Source: Candidatus Kaiserbacteria bacterium (GTDB lineage: Bacteria; Patescibacteriota; Minisyncoccia; Phycocordibacterales; Phycocordibacteraceae). Taken from it: DNA of 15,006 nucleotides. The translations under genes and the position numbers were made by a program. Shown here one piece after another: positions 6,694-12,926 of this stretch. Within the stretch, counting starts at the first letter, position 1; the number at the start of each line of letters is the position of its first letter. The stretch lies in assembly GCA_003230945.1 (NCBI GenBank), contig QIHK01000045.1, positions 1 to 15,006 on the forward strand, in the 5' to 3' direction. The notes below the pieces were generated by a model. It saw nothing but the letters and a program-made list of their open reading frames with translations. It had not been told where the DNA came from and ran no database searches.

Positions 6694-9387
6694 ATGAAAA
6701 GGAAAAAAGGAAACAAAACACACATATCTGCGTCCCCATCGTCTTTAACAGAACGGGTACATCGTCATGGGAGTGATTGGCTTTCTGTGAGAGGAGCACG
6801 CACTCATAACCTTAAAAATATTTCCGTGGATATGCCCCGTGGTGCCATGACTGTTATAACAGGTCTTTCAGGAAGTGGAAAATCTTCACTTGCTTTTGAT
6901 ACTATTTTTGCCGAAGGTCAGCGTCGCTATGTTGAGTCACTTTCCGCGTATGCGCGTCAGTTTTTAAATCAAATGAACAAGCCAGATGTTGATGAGATAA
7001 TTGGTCTCTCTCCAGCTATTTCTATCGACCAAAAAAGTCGATCCAATAACCCGCGTTCAACTGTGGCGACGGTTACAGAAATCTATGACTACCTACGCGT
7101 ATTGTATGCTCGAGCTGGACAACCTTACTGTATCCATCACGACGTTCCCATCGTGCGACTTTCTAAAGAAGAAATGATAAAGATGGTACTCACACGAGTA
7201 GAAGAGAAACGATTGCTAACAAAAACAAGCGTCATGGGTGTGGCGGTTGATAAAACTGCAGTTACCATTTATGCGCCTGTTGTCGTTGGTCGTAAGGGTG
7301 AATACTATCAACTTCTTTATGATCTTCTCAATAAAGGATTCGAGAAAGTTATGATAGATGGCAAAGTATATTCATTGCGCGAAAAAATTATTCTTGACCG
7401 CAATAAACGCCATGACATTGACGCCGTTGTCGATAGTATTTTCGTGACGGAGTTTATACGTTCCGGAGTTGCAGCTCACGAACGTCTCTCAGAAGCATTA
7501 GAACTTGCCCTTAAAGAAGCGGAAGGATTAGTAAAGATAACGCATGCTGATGGCACCACAGAAACACTTTCTTCAAAATTTATTTGCCCAGAAGACGGTG
7601 CGTCTTTTCCAGAAGTTGAACCGAGACTCTTCTCATTTAATTCTCCGTATGGTGCTTGTTCGGATTGTAATGGTCTTGGTACGGAGTCACTTTTTTCAAC
7701 AACAATATGTTCAGTGTGTGGAGGAAAACGTCTGCGTCCGGAAGCTCTCCGAGTCTATTTGAAAAAAAAGAAAGATAAGACTCTCGGTAAGAGTATCGTC
7801 GATTTTACTGCTCTTTCAATAAAAGAAGCAAAAGATTTTATCGATTCAATTGAACTTTCGGAAATGAAGCAAGATATTGCTCTCCCTATCATAAAAGAGA
7901 TTGATAATCGACTCTCTTTTATGCTTAATGTTGGGCTTGATTATCTGACGCTGAATCGTTCAGCAGCAACTCTTTCAGGAGGGGAGGCTCAACGTATTCG
8001 ACTTGCCTCACAACTTGGTAGTGGTTTGACTGGTGCACTTTATGTACTTGATGAACCAACAATTGGTTTGCATCAACGTGATAATGATCGCCTTATAAAG
8101 ACTCTTCTTGTACTTAAAGAACTTGGAAATACTATTCTCATAGTCGAGCATGATGAGGATACTATTTATTCTGCAGACTATATTGTCGACATAGGTCCTG
8201 GCGCCGGCATATACGGCGGACAGGTTGTGGCTTCAGGTTGGTTAGATGAACTTCTCACCGCACCCAAAAATGATTCGAAATCACTTACTCTCGCGTATCT
8301 TCGCCAAGAGAAGGAAATTGAAGTACCAAAAGAACGACGTACCAGTGAGAAAGGATGGATTAAAGTACGCGGTGCAACACTGCATAATCTCAAAAATCAA
8401 AACATTAACGTGCCACTAGGTAAACTTGTCTGTGTCACTGGTGTTTCTGGATCAGGTAAATCAACATTTTTATACGATATTTTACATAAAAATATTGCCG
8501 CGCGTTTCTCAAAGCGCGAAAGTAAGTTACAGCACGTGTCATCCATTACCGGGACGGAGTATGTTGGTCGAGTGGTACTGATTAACCAATCACCTATTGG
8601 TCGCACCCCACGTTCTAATCCAGCGACATACACTGGCGCTTTCACTCATATTCGTGACCTCTTTGCTGCAACGAGTGAAGCGCGTGCCCATGGTTGGAAG
8701 CCAGGACGTTTTTCATTTAATGTGCCGGGGGGACGATGCGAAGCGTGCCAAGGTAATGGTTCTATAGCAGTTGAGATGCACTTTCTCCCGACGGTATATG
8801 TTACGTGTGATGTTTGTGAAGGAAAACGTTTTATGAAGGAAACGTTAGACGTTACTTATCGTGGTAAAAATATTCACGAAATCCTCAATATGACCGTTGA
8901 AGAAGCTGAGAAGTTTTTTAGAGAAATCCCCGCTATTGCCGAACGTCTGCAATCGCTTAATTCGACTGGTCTTGAATACTTAACACTGGGACAAAGTGCA
9001 ACAACTCTTTCGGGAGGAGAAGCGCAACGTGTGAAGATAGCATCTGAATTATACCGCAGCACAACAATGAAAACTATATATTTACTCGACGAGCCGACGG
9101 TAGGGCTTCATTATGAAGATGTACGTAAATTAATTGAAATTCTACAAGAGTTGGTATATCGCGGGAATACGGTAGTTGTTATCGAACATAATCTTGATGT
9201 TATTAAAAGTGCTGATTATCTTATCGACTTCGGTCCCGAAGGTGGTATAAAAGGCGGAAAAGTTATTGCGAAAGGAACACCGGAAGATGTTGCAGATACT
9301 GACGGTTCCTATACAGGTGAATATCTTATGAAAATGCTTTCACGACGTACTCTAAATAAGAAAAAAGTGACGAAGGGAAAGAGCTAA
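6694..9387 (+). CDS. uvrA: Excinuclease ABC subunit A without the insertion domain
   Basis: UvrA is the dimeric ABC-type ATPase that finds lesions and loads UvrB. From ATG 6694 it has 897 residues, versus about 940 in E. coli. Visible: a basic N-terminal extension (1-30), Walker A GLSGSGKS (57-64), the UvrB-binding region (about 155-280), signature LSGGEAQR (427-434), Walker B LYVLDEP (449-455), second Walker A GVSGSGKST (583-591), QSPIGRTPRSNP (632-643), zinc module CEAC...CDVC (682, 685, 705, 708), and second signature (772-779). Oddities: the first zinc module reads C298-x2-D301...C322-x2-C325, so one Cys is Asp. Between Cys325 and the CSVCGGKRL motif (339-347) only about 13 residues remain, where E. 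coli has roughly 120; the insertion domain is absent. Both ATPase sites look intact. It is convergent with the 9448 gene. Confidence 0.97.
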   Translation: MKRKKGNKTHISASPSSLTERVHRHGSDWLSVRGARTHNLKNISVDMPRGAMTVITGLSGSGKSSLAFDTIFAEGQRRYVESLSAYARQFLNQMNKPDVDEIIGLSPAISIDQKSRSNNPRSTVATVTEIYDYLRVLYARAGQPYCIHHDVPIVRLSKEEMIKMVLTRVEEKRLLTKTSVMGVAVDKTAVTIYAPVVVGRKGEYYQLLYDLLNKGFEKVMIDGKVYSLREKIILDRNKRHDIDAVVDSIFVTEFIRSGVAAHERLSEALELALKEAEGLVKITHADGTTETLSSKFICPEDGASFPEVEPRLFSFNSPYGACSDCNGLGTESLFSTTICSVCGGKRLRPEALRVYLKKKKDKTLGKSIVDFTALSIKEAKDFIDSIELSEMKQDIALPIIKEIDNRLSFMLNVGLDYLTLNRSAATLSGGEAQRIRLASQLGSGLTGALYVLDEPTIGLHQRDNDRLIKTLLVLKELGNTILIVEHDEDTIYSADYIVDIGPGAGIYGGQVVASGWLDELLTAPKNDSKSLTLAYLRQEKEIEVPKERRTSEKGWIKVRGATLHNLKNQNINVPLGKLVCVTGVSGSGKSTFLYDILHKNIAARFSKRESKLQHVSSITGTEYVGRVVLINQSPIGRTPRSNPATYTGAFTHIRDLFAATSEARAHGWKPGRFSFNVPGGRCEACQGNGSIAVEMHFLPTVYVTCDVCEGKRFMKETLDVTYRGKNIHEILNMTVEEAEKFFREIPAIAERLQSLNSTGLEYLTLGQSATTLSGGEAQRVKIASELYRSTTMKTIYLLDEPTVGLHYEDVRKLIEILQELVYRGNTVVVIEHNLDVIKSADYLIDFGPEGGIKGGKVIAKGTPEDVADTDGSYTGEYLMKMLSRRTLNKKKVTKGKS

Positions 9388-9410
9388 TCTTTTTAGGCAG
9401 AAAATAGAAA

Positions 9411-9440
9411 GGCCAGAATTGCGTAAACGCAATTCCGGCC
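9411..9440 (-). terminator. Terminator between convergent uvrA and the membrane-protein gene
   Basis: GGCCAGAATTGCG (9411-9423) pairs with CGCAATTCCGGCC (9428-9440) with one mismatch and a TAAA loop. On the minus strand it is followed by TTTCTATTTTC, so it best fits the minus-strand gene that stops 7 nt earlier. It may also stop uvrA transcripts. Confidence 0.8.
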
Positions 9441-9447
9441 AATTAAT

Positions 9448-9732
9448 TTAGATCCGTAAATCAAAAGACGAATGTGATTTGTCATCAGCAACTTCTTCAT
9501 ATTGAACTACTATTACCTTCGGTGAGGTCGCTCGGTGGAGCAGATAGGTCATGCCAGCTGTTGCCCACAATACATAGAGGAATGTACCTTCTAGGTAGAG
9601 TGGAGAAACAGCCAGTATTCCCACTAAGGAAATAAGCATGGCTCCTCGAAATGGAGTCAGCTTCCCGCCGTGGAAACCAGTGAAAGTGACGATAGAAATT
9701 AAACTAATTATTATTATTTCAATAAAGAACAT
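9448..9732 (-). CDS. Small three-helix membrane protein, unknown function
   Basis: The 94-residue protein has three likely transmembrane helices: about 2-20 (FFIEIIIISLISIVTFTGF), about 28-47 (PFRGAMLISLVGILAVSPLY) and about 49-66 (GTFLYVLWATAGMTYLLH). A polar, acidic C-terminal tail (about 70-94, EEVADDKSHSSFD) follows. The start at 9732 is supported by a GAAAGG SD 7 nt upstream and by a good minus-strand promoter. I do not recognise the family. It is divergent from uvrC, sharing promoter DNA, and convergent with uvrA. Location between two repair genes does not by itself indicate a repair role. Confidence 0.75.
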   Translation of the reverse strand: MFFIEIIIISLISIVTFTGFHGGKLTPFRGAMLISLVGILAVSPLYLEGTFLYVLWATAGMTYLLHRATSPKVIVVQYEEVADDKSHSSFDLRI

Positions 9733-9739
9733 AGGTTTA

Positions 9740-9745
9740 CCTTTC
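9740..9745 (-). promoter_or_regulatory. SD of the membrane-protein gene
   Basis: GAAAGG on the minus strand, 7 nt upstream of the ATG that begins at 9732. Confidence 0.6.
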
Positions 9746-9767
9746 TTTTGTACCCAATCTAAGTATT

Positions 9768-9795
9768 AGAGTACAGTATATAATATATTTGTCAA
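9768..9795 (-). promoter_or_regulatory. Promoter of the membrane-protein gene
   Basis: On the minus strand, a perfect TTGACA (9790-9795 on plus) is followed after 16 bp by TACTCT (9768-9773). Its -35 overlaps the -35 of the uvrC promoter on the opposite strand. Confidence 0.55.
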
Positions 9796-9816
9796 ATCAA
9801 ATCTACGTTGTATAAT
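9789..9816 (+). promoter_or_regulatory. Promoter of uvrC
   Basis: TTGTCA (9789-9794), a 16-bp spacer and a perfect TATAAT (9811-9816). This is the most canonical plus-strand promoter in the window. Transcription would start about 10 nt before ATG 9834. Confidence 0.75.
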
Positions 9817-9833
9817 TTCATCTCATACTAAAT

Positions 9834-11123
9834 ATGACTAAAGAACAATTTTTAACGTACGCCTTACCGGATGTACCCGGTGTATATTTATTTAAAAAAG
9901 GACGCACCGTACTGTACGTTGGTAAAGCGACGTCACTCCATGACCGAGTACGTTCGTACTTTGATAACAGTCTTATTGCTACTCGCGGTTCACGTATTGT
10001 GGATATGGTTACCCAGGCGAATAACCTTGTGTACGAGACAACACCAACAGTACTCGAAGCTTTAGTGAGAGAAGCTGTCCTTATAAAGAAATATCTACCA
10101 AAGGCAAATGTTGAAGGTAAGGATGATAAGAGTTTTCTTTATGCCGTTATTACTGAAGAAAAGATTCCACGGGTACTTGTTGTACGTGGCAAAGATCTCT
10201 CAGAGGATTATTTAAATATATCTAAAGTTAAATCTCATAAAAATACAAAGGTACTGTATTCAGGAAATCAAAAAAATTCTCTTTCTAAATGTACGTTACG
10301 AGCAATATACGGCCCTTTTCCTTCAGGTCCGCAACTTCGTGAAGGACTTCGTCTTATCCGTCGGATTTTTCCTTTTTTTGATACTTCGCGTCCTGTTGCA
10401 CATACAAACAAACACCACACAGCACTCATAGAATTTAATCAGCAGATAGGGCAATATCCCCGCAAATATACTAGTACCGAGTACAAACGGACCATTCGTA
10501 ATGTTCGATTATTTCTTTCTGGTCGCGGGAAAGAACTTCGTCGCACACTTGAACGTGAGATGAATGTAGCAGCCCGAAATGAACGATTTGAGGACGCTAT
10601 TCGCTCACGTCGTGAACTCTATGCTTTAAATCATATTCAAGATGTTTCTCTTATTAAAGAAGAAGGCGCACCACAAAGCGGAGTACGTATAGAAGCATAC
10701 GATACGGCGCATCTTGCGGGTTCCAATGCTATTGGAGTCATGGTTGTAATTGAAGACGTTCTGCCAGTGAAGAGGGACTACCGAGTTTTTAGAATTCGTG
10801 GCCTTAAGAAAAATGATGATATTGGTTCTCTAAAAGAAATTCTTTCACGTCGTCTTGGACATCCTGAATGGCAACTCCCTAAAGCCATCGTAGTAGATGG
10901 AGGTATTGCTCAGAAAAGAGCGGCCGAAACGGTCTTGAAAGAAATCGGCATTATGATTCCAGTTGCAGCAGTAGTGAAAGATAAACGTCATCAGCCACGT
11001 GAAGTACTTGGTGTGTTGCGTGCCGGCATTACCGAAACAGAAGCTGTTCTAGCTAACGCTGAAGCACATCGTTTTTCTCTTGCACGCCACCGTGCTGCGC
11101 GTTCTCGACAAATGAGATCTTGA
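9834..11123 (+). CDS. uvrC: Excinuclease ABC subunit C, short form
   Basis: UvrC makes both incisions during nucleotide excision repair. The 429-residue protein is much shorter than the usual ~600. Present: an N-terminal GIY-YIG nuclease domain (GVY 16-18, YVG 28-30, Arg38/Arg40 in HDRVRSYF, Glu80 in the LVREAVLIKKYLP helix) for 3' incision; a UVR motif (about 235-270) for UvrB contact; and the RNase H-like domain for 5' incision with Asp290 (EAYDTAH), Asp355 (VVDGG) and His412 (EAHRF). Missing: the C-terminal tandem helix-hairpin-helix domain, since the chain ends just after EAHRF, and the cysteines that bind [4Fe-4S] in E. coli UvrC; the only Cys is 153. The linker at about 120-155 is unusual. 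Both active sites look intact, so I expect a functional but minimal nuclease. It ends in TGA, overlapping the ddl promoter region. Confidence 0.95.
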   Translation: MTKEQFLTYALPDVPGVYLFKKGRTVLYVGKATSLHDRVRSYFDNSLIATRGSRIVDMVTQANNLVYETTPTVLEALVREAVLIKKYLPKANVEGKDDKSFLYAVITEEKIPRVLVVRGKDLSEDYLNISKVKSHKNTKVLYSGNQKNSLSKCTLRAIYGPFPSGPQLREGLRLIRRIFPFFDTSRPVAHTNKHHTALIEFNQQIGQYPRKYTSTEYKRTIRNVRLFLSGRGKELRRTLEREMNVAARNERFEDAIRSRRELYALNHIQDVSLIKEEGAPQSGVRIEAYDTAHLAGSNAIGVMVVIEDVLPVKRDYRVFRIRGLKKNDDIGSLKEILSRRLGHPEWQLPKAIVVDGGIAQKRAAETVLKEIGIMIPVAAVVKDKRHQPREVLGVLRAGITETEAVLANAEAHRFSLARHRAARSRQMRS

Positions 11124-11140
11124 GGTCGTTATTCCTCTGT

Positions 11141-11146
11141 TACACT
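11141..11146 (+). promoter_or_regulatory. -10 element of ddl
   Basis: TACACT lies 6 nt before ATG 11153, with TTGAGG (11120-11125) 15 bp upstream as a possible -35. This suggests a leaderless ddl mRNA and argues against the upstream TTG start at 11120. Confidence 0.45.
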
Positions 11147-11152
11147 GACGAT

Positions 11153-12112
11153 ATGCAAACTATTGTAGGAGTGTTGCGAGGAGGGCCGAGCTGTGAACAT
11201 GAAGTGTCACTTAAAACAGGAGCAACTATTCTTGCGCGCCTTCCTGAAGAACATTTTATTGCCCATGATATTTATATCGATAAGAAAGGTACCTGGTATG
11301 ACCGAGGTCGCCCCTCAACTCCCGAGCGGGTACTGAGACAAGTAGATGTTGTTCTTATAGCCCTGCACGGTACCTACGGAGAAGATGGAAATGTACAGAG
11401 GCTTCTCGATCGTTTTGGTGTACGGTATGCAGGCACTCAATCGTTTGGTTCACATATAGCAATGCATAAAGTAATGTCGAAAATGAAAGCTCGAGAAGAA
11501 GAATTTCTCACACCGGATTTTCGGTACATTGAGAAAGTTGAAAATATTGAAGAAAAGGTAAGCGACATTGTACGAAGTTTTCATCAGCCAGTCGTTGTAA
11601 AGCCGGTTAGCTGGGGTTCATCGATTGGCGTATCAATTGTTGCTGGCTATGCTCCGATACTCACTGCTGTTCGAACACTTTTTCAAGAAGGAGCTTTTGG
11701 AGTATTAGTTGAAGAGTATATTCACGGTACCGAAGTGACTGCTGGTGTTATTGAACAGTTTAGAGGAGAAACTCTTTATTCACTCCCGTTGGTAGAGATT
11801 CTTCCAGAAAATAATGATTTTTATAGTTTTGATGCAAAGTATTCCGGTAGAACAAAACATATCTGCCCGGGAAACTTTTCACGAGTTATTACCGAAGAAA
11901 TAGGTCATAGAGCAAAAACAATACATCGTTCTCTCGGTTTACGTCACTACTCAAATTCTGATTTCATAGTATCTCCTAAAGGCATCTATTATCTCGAGAC
12001 GAATACACTTCCCGGATTTACCAGTGAATCAAATATGCCAATTGCTCTTGAGGCAGTGGGAGTACGATTCCCAGAGTTTCTTTCACACTTAGTTCGTGTG
12101 GCACTAGCGTAA
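11153..12112 (+). CDS. ddl: D-alanine--D-alanine ligase, ATP-grasp
   Basis: The enzyme joins two D-Ala molecules with ATP for the peptidoglycan stem peptide. From ATG 11153 there are 319 residues, the normal length. Conserved stretches: VGVLRGGPSCEHEVSLKTG (5-23, with Glu15), ALHGTYGEDG (70-79), VVVKPVSWGSSIGV (147-160, Lys150), EVTAGV (194-199), FDAKY (226-230), and ETNTLPGFTSESN (282-294, with metal ligands Glu282 and Asn284). Tyr230 matches E. coli DdlB Tyr216, so D-Ala and not D-lactate is the expected acceptor. Oddity: the active-site arginine of DdlB (Arg255) aligns with Asn268 in YSNSDF, while Asp270 is kept; Leu282 aligns with Asn294. A TTG at 11120 would add 11 unrelated residues and is rejected. 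The gene starts 29 nt after uvrC. Confidence 0.93.
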   Translation: MQTIVGVLRGGPSCEHEVSLKTGATILARLPEEHFIAHDIYIDKKGTWYDRGRPSTPERVLRQVDVVLIALHGTYGEDGNVQRLLDRFGVRYAGTQSFGSHIAMHKVMSKMKAREEEFLTPDFRYIEKVENIEEKVSDIVRSFHQPVVVKPVSWGSSIGVSIVAGYAPILTAVRTLFQEGAFGVLVEEYIHGTEVTAGVIEQFRGETLYSLPLVEILPENNDFYSFDAKYSGRTKHICPGNFSRVITEEIGHRAKTIHRSLGLRHYSNSDFIVSPKGIYYLETNTLPGFTSESNMPIALEAVGVRFPEFLSHLVRVALA

Positions 12113-12154
12113 GTAATTGAAACTATACGATTTCAGATTATAGAGAAGAGATGC

Positions 12155-12160
12155 TAGGAT
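12155..12160 (+). promoter_or_regulatory. -10 element of tRNA-Ala(TGC)
   Basis: TAGGAT preceded by TGC (extended -10, TGCTAGGAT) ends 9 nt before the tRNA 5' end. An alternative is TTGAAA (12117-12122), 16 bp, TATAGA (12139-12144). Confidence 0.4.
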
Positions 12161-12169
12161 GTTGCGGTT

Positions 12170-12242
12170 GGGCCGTTAGCTCAGTTGGTAGAGCACCTCG
12201 TTTGCAACGAGGGGGTCGCAGGTTCGAATCCTGTACGGTCCA
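12170..12242 (+). tRNA. tRNA-Ala, anticodon TGC
   Basis: A 73-nt cloverleaf. The acceptor stem GGGCCGT/ACGGTCC has the alanine identity pair G3:U70. The anticodon stem-loop is CCTCG-TTTGCAA-CGAGG with anticodon TGC, and the T-arm is GCAGG-TTCGAAT-CCTGT with discriminator A. The 3' CCA is not encoded (CAAAA follows), so a CCA-adding enzyme is needed. Confidence 0.97.
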
Positions 12243-12271
12243 CAAAATTTGATTTTTTAAATTTCTGCTAT

Positions 12272-12290
12272 TTTAGTAGCCTATACTAAA
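12272..12290 (+). other. Dyad overlapping a -10 upstream of the RNHCP gene
   Basis: TTTAGTA (12272-12278) and TACTAAA (12284-12290) form a perfect 7-bp inverted repeat with a GCCTA spacer. It overlaps TATACT (12282-12287), which lies 7 nt before ATG 12295. It could be an operator or a weak hairpin. Confidence 0.4.
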
Positions 12291-12294
12291 TAAT

Positions 12295-12342
12295 ATGCGA
12301 ATTAGTGTTGAACGAAACGTTTATGACGCTTCGTATAGATAA
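12295..12342 (+). CDS. Possible 15-codon leader peptide in frame with the RNHCP gene
   Basis: ATG 12295 opens a frame MRISVERNVYDASYR ending in TAA (12340-12342). It lies 7 nt after the -10-like TATACT, the spacing expected of a leaderless start. It is in the same frame as the RNHCP gene, whose ATG follows 6 nt after the stop. A hairpin (12312-12334: ACGAAACGT with ACGCTTCGT, one mismatch, loop TTATG) lies inside it. It may be a leader peptide allowing re-initiation, or an N-terminal extension cut off by a nonsense mutation, or chance. Confidence 0.3.
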   Translation: MRISVERNVYDASYR

Positions 12343-12348
12343 AAATTT

Positions 12349-12663
12349 ATGATAACTTCTAAGAAATTTCAGCGCACCAAAGAAGATTTCACCTGCGAAC
12401 AGTGTGGTTTCTTTGTATCCGGAAGTGGTTATACTAACCACTGCCCACAGTGTTTGTGGAGCAAACACGTTGATGTGAACCCTGGTGATCGTCAGGCCAC
12501 CTGTCACGAGCTCATGGAGCCTGTGGGTGTGGAGCTCAAGGGTGGGGAATATACTATTCTCCATTGTTGTACCTCGTGTAGCTTTGAGAAGAGGAATAAG
12601 GTATCGAAGAATGATAACTTTGATACCATTCTCAAGCTCTCAAGTCGTCCAACTAAAAATTAA
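12349..12663 (+). CDS. RNHCP domain zinc-ribbon protein
   Basis: The 104-residue protein matches the RNHCP family pattern, named after the motif that reads TNHCPQCLWSKHVD here (29-42). Around it are an N-terminal CEQCG (Cys16, Cys19), the motif pair (Cys32, Cys35), PGDR (45-48) with Cys52, and CCTSC (Cys73, 74, 77). These give two or more CxxC knuckles fit to bind zinc. The family is widespread in small bacterial proteins and its function is unknown; nucleic-acid binding is a guess from the zinc ribbon. No SD precedes ATG 12349. The gene follows tRNA-Ala(TGC) and may be transcribed through it, or from the TATACT at 12282, or from TATAGA at 12334. Confidence 0.85.
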   Translation: MITSKKFQRTKEDFTCEQCGFFVSGSGYTNHCPQCLWSKHVDVNPGDRQATCHELMEPVGVELKGGEYTILHCCTSCSFEKRNKVSKNDNFDTILKLSSRPTKN

Positions 12664-12873
12664 AAATACCTAATTAAATAAGGAGATTTTATATTCCAAT
12701 GCATCAACTTAGACAATCTGACCTCATTATTCATTATTTCCGATTAAGAGAGACCCATAAAAGGCTTCTGACCCATTTTAGACCCAGCATAAAAAGTACC
12801 TGGCACCTTTCTCTTCTGACAAGGACTCAACATTTGTCGTAGAGATTCCTGCCACTTCTTCTATTTCGATCTT
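12664..12873. other. Non-coding stretch with a possible mobile-element remnant
   Basis: No convincing gene is present. The stretch holds three GACCCA words (12752, 12770, 12781) and, just after, an imperfect palindrome around 12790-12811 (AAAAAGTACCTGGCACCTTT). Such GGTGCC/GGTACC-type palindromes resemble the ends found beside REP-associated (IS200-like) transposases, but no transposase is present. A 47-codon frame at 12699 has an SD-like AGGAG too far upstream (13 nt) and an unprotein-like sequence; I do not call it. Confidence 0.3.
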
Positions 12874-12912
12874 GTAGACTCTATGAGTCTACTCCTTGAG
12901 TACGCAAGGAGT
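12874..12912. other. Two abutting dyads upstream of the 12927 gene
   Basis: Dyad 1: GTAGACTC (12874-12881), TAT, GAGTCTAC (12885-12892). Dyad 2: ACTCCTTG (12891-12898), six bases, CAAGGAGT (12905-12912). Both have perfect 8-bp arms and overlap by two bases. Dyad 2 ends 2 nt before the -10 of the next gene. There is no T-run, so a terminator is less likely than an operator or a 5' regulatory structure. Confidence 0.6.
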
Positions 12913-12914
12913 GG

Positions 12915-12920
12915 TACGAT
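12915..12920 (+). promoter_or_regulatory. Extended -10 of the 12927 gene
   Basis: TACGAT preceded by TGG (TGnTACGAT) ends 6 nt before ATG 12927, fitting a leaderless mRNA. There is no good -35; the paired dyads occupy that position. Confidence 0.45.
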
Positions 12921-12926
12921 AAAAGT

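Noticed and set aside
6600..6725. N-terminal extension of the minus-strand mini-gene into uvrA
   Set aside because: The perfect SD at 6608-6613 lies inside this extension and points to the ATG at 6599.
11120..11152. TTG start for ddl, 11 codons upstream
   Set aside because: It overlaps the -10-like TACACT and the uvrC stop; ATG 11153 matches the family N-terminus.
11820..11845. Phe226 in FYSFDAKY as a D-Ala-D-lactate (vancomycin-resistance) marker
   Set aside because: Counting along E. coli DdlB places Tyr216 at the Tyr of AKY, which is kept here as Tyr230; Phe226 matches Tyr212.
12699..12842. 47-codon frame with an upstream AGGAG
   Set aside because: SD spacing is 13 nt, the sequence is His/Arg/Leu-rich without protein character, and it runs through the palindrome remnant.
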